Positions 46,071 to 54,299 of a stretch of DNA of 63,988 nt are shown piece after piece. The DNA lies in assembly GCA_016744595.1 (NCBI GenBank), contig JADGEB010000021.1, positions 1 through 63,988 of the forward strand. The letters run 5' to 3'. The translations under genes were made by a program, and so were the position numbers. The stretch's first letter is position 1, and the number at the start of each line of letters is the position of its first letter. A model generated the notes under the pieces. That model saw nothing but the letters and a program-made list of their open reading frames with translations, did no database searches and was not told the DNA's origin. The stretch comes from Desulfuromusa sp. (GTDB lineage Bacteria > Desulfobacterota > Desulfuromonadia > Desulfuromonadales > Geopsychrobacteraceae).

Positions 46071-48335
46071 GTGGCAGAAATGTTTAAGCAAGACGTACAG
46101 ATTGCATTTACCCTGGCGGTTCGCGAAGCTCAGCGTCGGCGGCATGAATACCTGACGACAGAGCATGTTCTCTATGCGCTTCTCTTTGAAGGGATTGGGC
46201 AGCAAATTCTTACTTCTTGCGGTGGTGATATTGATGGTCTAAAGAAGGATTTGGAAGATTTTTTTGATTCAAACCTTGAGTGTGTTCCAGAAACTACCGA
46301 AGTTGATACGGATGAAGATGTTCCTCGGCAGACGCTTGCCTTACAGCGGATGCTGCAGCGAACAGTGTTGCACATGCAGGCTTCACGGCAGGTGGCAGTG
46401 GGCGTTGGCGATTTGCTTGCAGCGATTCTGGAAGAAGAAAATTCTCATGCCTGTTTTTTTCTTCAGCAACAGGGAATTGAGCGGGTCGACCTGCTTGATC
46501 ATATCTCCCACGGGCAAACGACCAGTGGCACAAGTGAAAAGCCAAAGCAACAACCGATTGATCCTACTCCTGGGGACAGAACTAAGCCAAAACAAAAACC
46601 TGCAGATCCACTAGAATCTTTCACGATTGACCTGATTGCTCGAGCTAAGGCTGGCAAGATTGATCCTTTGATTGGGCGGAGTCAGGAACTGGAAAGAGCT
46701 ATCCTGATTCTCTGTCGCCGTCGGAAAAATAACCCCCTTTTTGTTGGTGAACCAGGGGTTGGAAAGACCGCTATGGCCGAAGGTTTGGCGTTACGGGTTG
46801 CCGAGGGAGAGGTTCCTGATCTACTAAAAAATGCTGAGTTATTTACTCTCGATATGGGAGCACTGCTAGCTGGTACCAAGTTTCGTGGAGACTTTGAAGA
46901 GCGCCTTAAGGCGGTTGTTAGCGCTTTACAGAAACGTGATCAAGCGATTCTTTTTATCGATGAAATTCATACGATTGTTGGTGCTGGTGCGACCAGTGGC
47001 GGATCGCTGGATGCGTCTAATATCCTCAAGCCTGTACTAGGTTCCGGTGAACTGCGTTGCATTGGTTCGACTACCTACGAGGAATATCGTAATCTGTTCG
47101 ATAAAGATCGCGCCCTATCGCGTCGGTTTCAAAAAATTGATCTCCATGAACCCAGTAGCGATGAAACCCTCGAAATTCTGAAGGGGTTGCGACCCCATTA
47201 TGAGCAACACCATAAGGCACGTTATACTGATGAAGCTTTAGAGTCTGCGGTGCAGTTGGCGATCAAACATCTTTCGCAGAGACATTTACCCGACAAGGCA
47301 ATTGATGTGGTCGATGAAGCGGGAGCACAACACCGTTTGGATGGGCTTCCGAAGCGGCCGATAAATATTAATGATATTGAACGGGTCGTAGCCCGGATGG
47401 CACGTGTTCCGATGCGCACGGTTGCTGGAAATGATCGTCACCGGTTACGTTATCTGGAGCGAGATCTGAAACGGGTAGTTTTTGGTCAAAATCCCGCTCT
47501 TGAAAGCTTAGTCAAGTCAATTCACCGCTCTCGAGCTGGACTTGGCCATCCTGATAAACCGGTTGGTTCATTGCTTTTTACCGGGCCGACTGGGGTTGGT
47601 AAAACCGAGGTTGCAAAACAGTTGGCACTGCAACTGGGGGTGAAATTCTTACGTTTCGACATGAGTGAGTACATGGAGAAACATTCGGTCGCTCGGTTGA
47701 TCGGGGCCCCTCCTGGATATGTTGGTTTTGATCAGGGAGGATTATTGACTGAAGAGGTGGGTAAAAACCCTTGGTCTGTACTGCTTCTTGATGAAATTGA
47801 AAAAGCTCATCCCGATCTGTTTAATATTTTATTACAGGTGATGGATCATGGAACCTTGACCGACAACAACGGCAAGGAGGTTGATTTCCGGCATATCATT
47901 CTGATTATGACCAGCAATGTTGGTGGACGGGATATGAATATTGTTCCTATCGGTTTCGGCAGCCGCACTGCAGAAGCCCCCAAAAACCTTATTGAAAAAG
48001 TTTTTTCTCCTGAATTTCGTAATCGTCTTGATGCGGTTATCAACTTTTCACCTCTCGACGAAAAGATCATGTTGCAGGTTGTAGACAAGTTTCTTCTTGA
48101 GTTGTCGGGGCAGTTGGCGGAGCAGAACGTTACTCTTAAAGTCTCTGCTGCAGCCAGGCGAGAACTTGGCCGCCTCGGTTATGATCCGTTATTTGGTGCG
48201 CGCCCACTTGCACGATTAATTCAGGCTGAGTTGAGTGATCCATTGGCTGAAAAAATTCTTTTTGGTGAGTTACGTAAAGGTGGTAAGGCTCGGGTTGGAC
48301 ATCAGGCTGGCAAATTTTCTTTTCGATTTGATTGA
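46071..48335 (+). CDS. clpA: ATP-dependent Clp protease ATP-binding subunit ClpA
   Basis: 754 residues: a double-repeat N domain (about 1-140), linker with K/P/Q, AAA1 (Walker A GEPGVGKT, about 228-235) and AAA2 (Walker A GPTGVGKT). The ClpP-docking tripeptide is present as IGF (VPIGFGSRT). There is no ClpB-type coiled-coil M domain, so it is ClpA and not ClpB. It unfolds substrates for ClpP. GTG 46071 is used because GAGGAGG ends 11 nt before it. Its stop overlaps the aat start (TGATG). Confidence 0.96.
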   Translation: MAEMFKQDVQIAFTLAVREAQRRRHEYLTTEHVLYALLFEGIGQQILTSCGGDIDGLKKDLEDFFDSNLECVPETTEVDTDEDVPRQTLALQRMLQRTVLHMQASRQVAVGVGDLLAAILEEENSHACFFLQQQGIERVDLLDHISHGQTTSGTSEKPKQQPIDPTPGDRTKPKQKPADPLESFTIDLIARAKAGKIDPLIGRSQELERAILILCRRRKNNPLFVGEPGVGKTAMAEGLALRVAEGEVPDLLKNAELFTLDMGALLAGTKFRGDFEERLKAVVSALQKRDQAILFIDEIHTIVGAGATSGGSLDASNILKPVLGSGELRCIGSTTYEEYRNLFDKDRALSRRFQKIDLHEPSSDETLEILKGLRPHYEQHHKARYTDEALESAVQLAIKHLSQRHLPDKAIDVVDEAGAQHRLDGLPKRPININDIERVVARMARVPMRTVAGNDRHRLRYLERDLKRVVFGQNPALESLVKSIHRSRAGLGHPDKPVGSLLFTGPTGVGKTEVAKQLALQLGVKFLRFDMSEYMEKHSVARLIGAPPGYVGFDQGGLLTEEVGKNPWSVLLLDEIEKAHPDLFNILLQVMDHGTLTDNNGKEVDFRHIILIMTSNVGGRDMNIVPIGFGSRTAEAPKNLIEKVFSPEFRNRLDAVINFSPLDEKIMLQVVDKFLLELSGQLAEQNVTLKVSAAARRELGRLGYDPLFGARPLARLIQAELSDPLAEKILFGELRKGGKARVGHQAGKFSFRFD

Positions 48336-49021
48336 TGCCCTGTTATCGACTGAATGATGAACTCTGGTTTCCCCCGGTTGAGGCAGCAGAAGAATATGGT
48401 TTGCTGGCGGTTGGTGGTGACCTTTCCCCGGAACGTTTGTTGTTGGCTTACAGTCTGGGTGTCTTTCCCTGGTATAGTCCTGGCGAACCTATCCTCTGGT
48501 GGTCTCCTAATCCTCGTTGCGTCCTTTTTCCCTCTGGACTGCACATCTCCCGTTCCTTAAAGCGTTTTATGCGCAATAAACCCTATCGAATCAGTTTTAA
48601 TGAAAATTTTACCGAAGTTATTCACTGGTGCCGTAGCTTGAGAGCCGGCCTTGATGGCAGTGGTACCTGGATTACCTCAGAAATGGAAAAGGCCTATACG
48701 TGCTTGCACCAGCTTGGATTTGCTCATTCTGTTGAATGTTGGGACGGTGATCAGCTGGTTGGCGGTTTATACGGAATTTGTATCGGACGCTGTTTTTATG
48801 GTGAATCGATGTTCAGTCGCAGTGATAATGCTTCAAAGGTCGTACTGGTGAATTTGATGGAATATTTGCAGCAAAAAGGGTTTGAGTTCCTTGATTGTCA
48901 GCAGACGACCGATCATCTCATCAGTATGGGGGCGCAGGAAATTTCACGGCAAGAGTTTCAGCAATATTTACAAAGAGCTGCTGTCCCACCCTATGGACCG
49001 TTGACGAGTCAGTTTGGATAA
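48335..49021 (+). CDS. aat: Leucyl/phenylalanyl-tRNA-protein transferase
   Basis: 228 residues. [24 protein letters not shown] in part, [20 protein letters not shown]-like segment (here [16 protein letters not shown]), and [15 protein letters not shown] match Aat. It adds Leu or Phe from aminoacyl-tRNA to N-terminal Lys or Arg, creating the degrons read by ClpS. ATG 48335 overlaps the clpA stop. The three genes thus encode making, reading and unfolding of the same degron. Confidence 0.96.
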   Translation: [228 protein letters not shown]

Positions 49022-49198
49022 TGTTCGTTTATTGTTGTGGATGGAGTTCTGAGTTTTGATCCTGATAGGCATAATCCAAGAAGTCTTTCCAGTATTCATC
49101 TTTCTATAAACGTTCTCTCCGATTTCACTATTTGCGTAAGTTAGCTCTTCGGTCCCTTCAATTTTATATATTTAACGACCTCCCAATCATTTTTATGC

Positions 49199-49227
49199 TT
49201 GACTTCCTTTTTATCGATGTCTAATGT
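49199..49227 (+). promoter_or_regulatory. Sigma-70 promoter of the gntR-kamA-gln cluster
   Basis: TTGACT (49199-49204), 17-nt spacer, TAATGT (49222-49227). The expected start near 49234 gives a leader of about 26 nt before gntR at 49260, holding GGAG. The -10 overlaps the palindrome at 49223-49234. Confidence 0.7.
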
Positions 49228-49234
49228 CGACATT
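49223..49234. promoter_or_regulatory. Candidate GntR operator (12-bp palindrome)
   Basis: AATGTCGACATT is a perfect palindrome with a TGTCGACA core, the size and form of FadR/FCD-subfamily operators. It covers the -10 hexamer and the predicted transcript start, so binding there would block transcription. Autorepression by the adjacent GntR protein is inferred. A second CGACA follows at 49235-49239. Confidence 0.6.
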
Positions 49235-49259
49235 CGACAGATGTGGAGCTAAATACTAT

Positions 49260-49904
49260 ATGGCTATTATCAAAAAAACTTACAAGGATCAGGTCGTTGA
49301 TCATGTTTATCAACTGCTCCTGACAAACGAGTTGAATCCAGGTGATCAGCTGAAAGAGACTTTGCTGGCTGAGCAGATGGGGATCAGTCGGGCACCGATC
49401 CGTGAGGCGATGAAAGAGTTGATCATGAACGGTCTGGTTGATTATCGCCCTCAGGTGGGAAATTTTATCCCGGTTTTTTCCCCCCAACAGATCATTGATA
49501 GTTATACCACTCGTGGTGTTCTCGAGGGTTACGCAGTAATGAGCGCTTGTGCTCTGTTTTCTACCGAAGAAATCGACAAGCTTGAAAATCTGACCGTTCA
49601 GATGGAAAGTTATGCAGTAAAGAAGAACCATAAGATGGTTATCGATACTGGTGGAGAATTTCACGATCTCTTGATCAGTAAATGTGACAATGTTCAATTG
49701 CTTGAATATACCGACCGGCTCAGTCTCAAGTTGCATATTCTGTTCTTTAAATATTGGGGCAAACTTTATAGTTCTACTGAAATAGGCGGACGGCATCGAA
49801 AAATTGTAGAAAGTGTGAAAGCACAGGATCTGAATCTGATTGAAAAAGTGGTTCGGCAGCATTACGTTGAAACAGGATCGAAAATAGCAGAAATAGAAGG
49901 TTAA
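49260..49904 (+). CDS. GntR-family transcriptional regulator, FCD (FadR-type) subfamily
   Basis: 214 residues: winged-helix DNA-binding domain (about 5-70; LKETLLAEQMGISRAPIREAMKEL in part, GLVDYRPQVG) and a helical FCD ligand-binding domain (about 80-205) with likely metal ligands in GGEFHDLL, GGRHRKIV and VRQHYVE. FCD proteins bind organic acids or amino acids, often with Zn or Ni. ATG 49260 is preferred; an upstream in-frame ATG 49224 lies inside the -10/palindrome. As the first gene it probably autoregulates and controls the aminomutase and GS-like genes in response to their substrate or product. Confidence 0.9.
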   Translation: MAIIKKTYKDQVVDHVYQLLLTNELNPGDQLKETLLAEQMGISRAPIREAMKELIMNGLVDYRPQVGNFIPVFSPQQIIDSYTTRGVLEGYAVMSACALFSTEEIDKLENLTVQMESYAVKKNHKMVIDTGGEFHDLLISKCDNVQLLEYTDRLSLKLHILFFKYWGKLYSSTEIGGRHRKIVESVKAQDLNLIEKVVRQHYVETGSKIAEIEG

Positions 49905-49978
49905 TGGCTTCGGGGATAAAATTAACCCTGAACAACACAACAGATAAAGACGAAATCAAAAACGTTACGGAGGAAAAG

Positions 49979-51055
49979 ATGGCAGAAGAATGGGTTAAAC
50001 AGATGCAGGGTGAAGTAAATACACTTGAGAAACTTGAAAAGTATATCAATGTATCTGCTGATGAAAGAGAAGCAATTAACACCCTGAAAACCAAGTGGGG
50101 GACAACCCCATATTTTGCATCATTGATGGATAAAGATGATCCAAAGTGTCCAATCAGGATGCAGGTGCTGCCATCGATGAAAGAAAAAGTCAATGAGTTT
50201 GGGATGGACAACTATCTGGTCTGGAAAGAAAACCGTGCTACGGAAGAGGTGCGACCCGATAGCATTGCGCGACAGTACAAAGACAGGATCGCTTTTACCG
50301 TTATTGAGGTTTGTGGCATTTATTGTCGGCACTGCTTCCGGAAAGAGCTGGTGGTCGATCAGGATCTGCAGCTTCGCTTTGATGTCGATGAAGGGTTGAC
50401 CTGGATTGCCGAACATAAAGAAATTCGTGATGTGTTGATTACTGGTGGCGATCCATTGTTGTTGTCAGATGAAAAGCTGGCTTATGTGATCAGCAAACTG
50501 CGTGAGATTCCGCATATCGAAATGATCCGGATTGGTTCACGTCTGCCGATTGTTTTGCCGCAGAGGATTACCGAAGGCTTGAAGAAAGCGATTGGTGGAT
50601 TTCACCGGGTTCCAGTTTGGATCAACACCCAGTGTAACCACCCGAATGAGATCACTGAAGAAACCACAAAGGCGGTTTATGAACTGATGAGTTGTGGAAT
50701 CAACGTAGGAAACCAAGCGGTTCTACTCAAGGGGATTAATGATGACGTACCGACATTTAGGGAGCTACACCAGAAACTGTTGCGTATTCGCATCCGTCCA
50801 TATTACGTCTTTTATTGTGAGCCTGCTCCGGGGATCGATCATTTCCGTACACCGGTGGAAAAAGGTGCCGAATTAATTCGTGATGCGCTGCGTGGACATA
50901 CCACCGGCCTGGCGCAGCCGATGTACGTATTGGCGACCAATATAGGCAAAATTCCCCTGATGCCTGACTATTACATTATGGATAAAAATGACAAGGAGTA
51001 TACGCTGAAAAATCACTTGGGGCAGACAACAAAAATTCCAAATATGCCTGAATAA
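49979..51055 (+). CDS. KamA-family radical SAM/PLP aminomutase with non-lysine side-chain pocket
   Basis: 358 residues. The radical SAM cluster is C112-x3-C116-x2-C119 (CGIYCRHC) with the following R of CFRK matching the carboxylate-binding Arg of lysine 2,3-aminomutase. TPYFASLMD, RIGSRLPIVLPQRIT and NHPNEITEET are family hallmarks, and the PLP lysine is K324. Of the two Asp that bind the lysine epsilon-amine (D293, D330 in the clostridial enzyme), the first is E281 and the second A319, and the Gly loop before K324 is two residues shorter. Glutamate 2,3-aminomutase has Lys and Asn there, so substrate is open. ATG 49979 is set by GGAGG 5 nt upstream. Confidence 0.88.
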   Translation: MAEEWVKQMQGEVNTLEKLEKYINVSADEREAINTLKTKWGTTPYFASLMDKDDPKCPIRMQVLPSMKEKVNEFGMDNYLVWKENRATEEVRPDSIARQYKDRIAFTVIEVCGIYCRHCFRKELVVDQDLQLRFDVDEGLTWIAEHKEIRDVLITGGDPLLLSDEKLAYVISKLREIPHIEMIRIGSRLPIVLPQRITEGLKKAIGGFHRVPVWINTQCNHPNEITEETTKAVYELMSCGINVGNQAVLLKGINDDVPTFRELHQKLLRIRIRPYYVFYCEPAPGIDHFRTPVEKGAELIRDALRGHTTGLAQPMYVLATNIGKIPLMPDYYIMDKNDKEYTLKNHLGQTTKIPNMPE

Positions 51056-51072
51056 GGTAGATCAAAATAAAC

Positions 51073-51100
51073 GATGGAGGCTGCGGTAACAGCCTCCATC
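51073..51100 (+). other. Intercistronic hairpin between kamA-like and first GS-like gene
   Basis: An 11-bp perfect stem (51073-51083 with 51090-51100, GATGGAGGCTG) and CGGTAA loop. No U-tract follows, so it is not an obvious terminator; it may stabilise or split the mRNA. The next gene starts 35 nt later. Confidence 0.7.
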
Positions 51101-51134
51101 AATACACAGTACATCTCATCAGGGAGAGGCACAT

Positions 51135-52556
51135 ATGAACTTACAAAGTTTACAGGAACTCATCCAGGAAAAAAAGGTCAAAAATATTGACCTGAAATAT
51201 GTAGATCTGGTTGGTCGCTGGTACCACATTAATTTTCCGGCGCGGCGAATTGAGCATGTCATGTCATACGGCATCCCTTTTGATGGTTCCAGTATCCCAG
51301 GAATGCGTAATGTGGAGTCAGGTGATCTGATATTAATGCCCGACCTTTCTACCGCTCGTTATGACACTTTTAACCCGAACCCAACCGTGCAGATTATCTG
51401 TTCGATCCGTGAGGCCGATTCACCGGTGGGTTATAAAAAAGATCCTCGTAGTGTGGCACAGCGGTCTTTTGACTATCTCAAAAAAACTGGAATTGCCGAT
51501 GAAATGTTGTGGATTCCAGAGTTCGAGTTCAACCTTCTCAGTGAGGCGGTCTATTATAATACCAAACATAAGTCTGGTTACCGATTCTCTACTATGGAGA
51601 ATAAAGAGGCTCTTCCGTTCAATTATGAAGATGCCGATGCCACTGCTCTGACCAACCGCAAGGGTTACCACCTTGATCGACCTTATGATCGCAATGCCCA
51701 TGTCCGGGAGGAAATCTCCGACTATATTGAAGAGAATATCTGCCCAATTCGTTACCATCACCACGAAGTAGGAATCAGTTCACAGCAGGAGATCGAAACC
51801 GAACTGGCTCCATTCCCTGAGATCGCCGACAACATCATGTACATAAAGAGCGCCATCCAGCAAATTGCCCTCAAGCATGGTCTGGCTGCTACTCTTATGC
51901 CGAAACCGATGTATGATGAAGCAGGTAATGGAATGCATTTCCATATGCTGCTGAAGAAGAACGGCAAGAATATCCTCTATGAAAAAGGTGGTTATGCCGA
52001 TCTTTCGGAGGTTGCCCTCCATTTTATCGGTGGTATTCTCTTCCATGGCAAGTCGCTGGTTGCTTTGACAAATCCTAGTACCAACTCTTATAAGCGTCTG
52101 CTGCCTGGATTCGAAGCTCCGGTCAAACTGATCTTCGGCCTGGCCAACCGTAGTGCGGCTATCCGTATCCCCAAATACGCGACCACCGAAGAAAATAAAC
52201 GTTTTGAATTTCGCACTGGTGATGCGACTTGTAACCCTTATCTGGCGACCAGTGCCCTGATTATGGCCGGGATTGATGGAGTCAAAAATAAGATTAATCC
52301 GACCGTGAATAATAATGGCCCGTTTGATGAAAATATTTTTTCTTGGTCGGAGGAAAAACGCAATGCTCTACCGGCAATTCCAGCCAACTTGGAAGAGGCG
52401 TTGCAAGAACTGAAAAAAGATCATGACTACCTTCTTGAGGGTGGCGTGTTCAGTGAAATGTTGATCAATGGGTTGATCGAAGAAAAAATGAAAGAGGTGG
52501 TTGCCGTTAATGAACGACCAACCCCCTATGAAATGAACCTCTATTTTAATTTATGA
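51135..52556 (+). CDS. Glutamine synthetase family protein (type I fold), first copy
   Basis: 473 residues, GS type I fold. FDGSSIPG, the metal Glu pair in PEFEF, HHEVGISSQQEIETEL, GNGMHFH, NSYKRLLPGFEAP (R321, same index as in enterobacterial GS), NRSAAIRIP and FEFRTGDATCNPYL are recognisable. The glutamate- and ATP-site residues are thus largely kept, but several positions differ from housekeeping GlnA, and the adenylylation site (usually NLYDL) reads NIFSW, so GlnE control is not expected. It may be a true ammonia-glutamate ligase or act on a close analogue. GGGAGAGG precedes the ATG. Confidence 0.85.
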   Translation: MNLQSLQELIQEKKVKNIDLKYVDLVGRWYHINFPARRIEHVMSYGIPFDGSSIPGMRNVESGDLILMPDLSTARYDTFNPNPTVQIICSIREADSPVGYKKDPRSVAQRSFDYLKKTGIADEMLWIPEFEFNLLSEAVYYNTKHKSGYRFSTMENKEALPFNYEDADATALTNRKGYHLDRPYDRNAHVREEISDYIEENICPIRYHHHEVGISSQQEIETELAPFPEIADNIMYIKSAIQQIALKHGLAATLMPKPMYDEAGNGMHFHMLLKKNGKNILYEKGGYADLSEVALHFIGGILFHGKSLVALTNPSTNSYKRLLPGFEAPVKLIFGLANRSAAIRIPKYATTEENKRFEFRTGDATCNPYLATSALIMAGIDGVKNKINPTVNNNGPFDENIFSWSEEKRNALPAIPANLEEALQELKKDHDYLLEGGVFSEMLINGLIEEKMKEVVAVNERPTPYEMNLYFNL

Positions 52557-52707
52557 TGGTGTCGCAAAAAGTTTGCCCTGCTGCGTTACAGTATTTTTTC
52601 ATGATCTGGACATGCTGATGTATATCTTCGCCCCTGAAAAGATATCAAGCCTTGCAGGACTAAATATATTCTTAGCCATCTTATCGGTAGTTTTATCATA
52701 AGTTTTC

Positions 52708-52737
52708 GCATGGAAACCCAGTTCCGGGTTTCCATGC
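52708..52737 (+). other. Leader hairpin before the second GS-like gene
   Basis: A 12-bp perfect stem (52708-52719 with 52726-52737, GCATGGAAACCC) and AGTTCC loop, ending 30 nt before the ATG. No U-tract follows. The rest of the 211-nt gap (52557-52767) shows no convincing promoter. Confidence 0.7.
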
Positions 52738-52767
52738 ATAATCAATACTCTAATATGGAGAAAAACA

Positions 52768-54084
52768 ATGTGTGACACGTCGCTGCCCAAAATCAAGGAA
52801 CAATTGAAGCAAGCCTACAATACCAAACTTTTTTTTACCGATCTGAATGGTCGGTTGAAAAATCTTTCGGTTAATCCGAATGAAATTGAAAACATCATGA
52901 AGAATGGTGTTGGTATTGATGGGAGCTCCATTGCGGGGATAGCAACAGTTGATAACAGCGACCGGATTTTAAAGCCAGTTATTGAGAGTTTTCGTCTGGT
53001 CGATTTTGGTGATCGTAAAATTGGTTTTTTTGTTGGACAATTATTTAATCAAGATGGCACACGAACCTCTGTTGATCCTCGTTATGCGTTGGAGCGGGCA
53101 GTTGAAAAGGCGGCTACCGACAATCAGATCAAATTTTTGATGGGACCAGAACATGAATTCTTCCTGTTTAACAGCGATGAAGTCAATGCTGATACTCACA
53201 CAGATAAGCTCGATTATTTTGGTTCGTCACCGACCGATATTGGGGATGTCGTACGGCAGGAAATTGTCAATGTGCTAGAGAAGTGTGGTGTCCAGTATGA
53301 AAAAACTCACCACGAAGTCACTTCATCGCAGCATGAAATAAACCTTGAACCCGGTGATCCACTCACCGTTGCTGACCGGACGATCTTATTTGAATTTGTC
53401 ACCAAGGAAGTGGCGGCACAATATAATCTGCATGCTTCGTTTATGTCGAAGCCTTTTACTGGCTATAACCGAAACGCTTTTCATATTCATACCTCTTTTT
53501 CTGATCTTGAGGGGAACAGCCTCTGCTACGATAAAAACAGTGATCATGGCTTGAGCGAGATGCTGATGAATTTTATTGGTGGGTTGACCACTCATGCTCG
53601 GGCGATGTCGCTTGTGCAAGCGTCAACAGTCAATTCATATAAGGCCTATGTCTTGGGTAAAGAGGCACCAATAGTGCGTGGTTGGGGATTGCAGAATCGT
53701 AGTTCCATGGTACGTATTCCCCATGCTTTATCTACTCAGGCAACCCGGTTGGAATTACGTTGTCCTGATGCTACTGGCAATGTTTACTTGCAGTTTGCTA
53801 CCCTGATTTTCGCTGGTCTTGATGGCATTAAGAGTAAGGCCGATGCGGGTCAACCCGATATGGGCAGCACTTATAAAAAAGAGACTCAAGTTAGGGTGCT
53901 TGATGAGCGGTTTCTTCCTCGAGATTTTTATCCCGCGTTGATGGAGGCAGAAAAGAGCACTTTCCTGCCGCAAGCTCTTGGCTCAGATTTGTTCAATAAC
54001 TATCTCAGCATCAAAATTGCGGAATGGGAGGAGTACCGAACCACCGTCACCGATTTTGAGCATCAGAAATATATGAGTATTTAA
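52768..54084 (+). CDS. Glutamine-synthetase-fold ligase, divergent second copy
   Basis: 438 residues, shorter than GlnA. The GS metal residues are present (GPEHEFFLF, HHEVTSSQHEINL, FHIH) as are NRSSMVRIP and LELRCPD. However the NGSGMH loop reads RNAFH, and NSYKR-LVPG-YEAP reads NSYKAYVLGKEAP: A293 replaces Arg321, which holds the glutamate carboxylate in classical GS. No adenylylation tyrosine is seen. It therefore keeps the ATP/metal chemistry but probably uses another acid or amine, like the gamma-glutamylamide ligases. Preceded by a leader hairpin and ended by a strong terminator. Confidence 0.82.
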   Translation: MCDTSLPKIKEQLKQAYNTKLFFTDLNGRLKNLSVNPNEIENIMKNGVGIDGSSIAGIATVDNSDRILKPVIESFRLVDFGDRKIGFFVGQLFNQDGTRTSVDPRYALERAVEKAATDNQIKFLMGPEHEFFLFNSDEVNADTHTDKLDYFGSSPTDIGDVVRQEIVNVLEKCGVQYEKTHHEVTSSQHEINLEPGDPLTVADRTILFEFVTKEVAAQYNLHASFMSKPFTGYNRNAFHIHTSFSDLEGNSLCYDKNSDHGLSEMLMNFIGGLTTHARAMSLVQASTVNSYKAYVLGKEAPIVRGWGLQNRSSMVRIPHALSTQATRLELRCPDATGNVYLQFATLIFAGLDGIKSKADAGQPDMGSTYKKETQVRVLDERFLPRDFYPALMEAEKSTFLPQALGSDLFNNYLSIKIAEWEEYRTTVTDFEHQKYMSI

Positions 54085-54142
54085 AAACGCAACTGTCAGT
54101 CCATTCTTGACTGCTCCAGATGTTTATGGCTTTGATCGTTTT

Positions 54143-54180
54143 ATCCGCAGCTGATGGTGTATATCGGCTGCGGATTTTTT
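54143..54180 (+). terminator. Intrinsic terminator of the gntR-kamA-gln cluster
   Basis: A 13-bp stem with one G-U pair (54143-54155 against 54163-54175, ATCCGCAGC...GCTGCGGAT), 7-nt loop, followed by TTTTT. It separates the second GS-like gene from the trpB promoter 16 nt downstream. Confidence 0.9.
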
Positions 54181-54195
54181 ATTTGCGAGATGTTC

Positions 54196-54225
54196 TTGAC
54201 ACATCTTCCCGCTTGCCTCTAATGT
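54196..54225 (+). promoter_or_regulatory. Sigma-70 promoter of trpB
   Basis: A consensus TTGACA (54196-54201), 18-nt spacer and TAATGT (54220-54225). The -10 is identical to that of the gntR promoter. A perfect palindrome GTACTAGTAC (54232-54241) overlaps the expected transcript start and carries the CTAG core typical of TrpR-type operators. The leader to ATG 54300 is about 68 nt. Confidence 0.7.
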
Positions 54226-54299
54226 ATCAGCGTACTAGTACAGTGTGTGGCTTTGTTGACCTGCACCCTTTATATAATAAATGTCTAAAAGGAGAAAAA

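Noticed and set aside
49221..49940. 239-codon open frame antisense to gntR on the minus strand
   Set aside because: It mirrors the gntR coding frame, has no recognisable domain or ribosome site, and its composition is typical of a shadow frame.
54120..54299. N-terminal extension of TrpB in frame back to 54120
   Set aside because: It would run through the terminator hairpin and the trpB promoter; ATG 54300 has a good AAGGAG and gives the family N-terminus.
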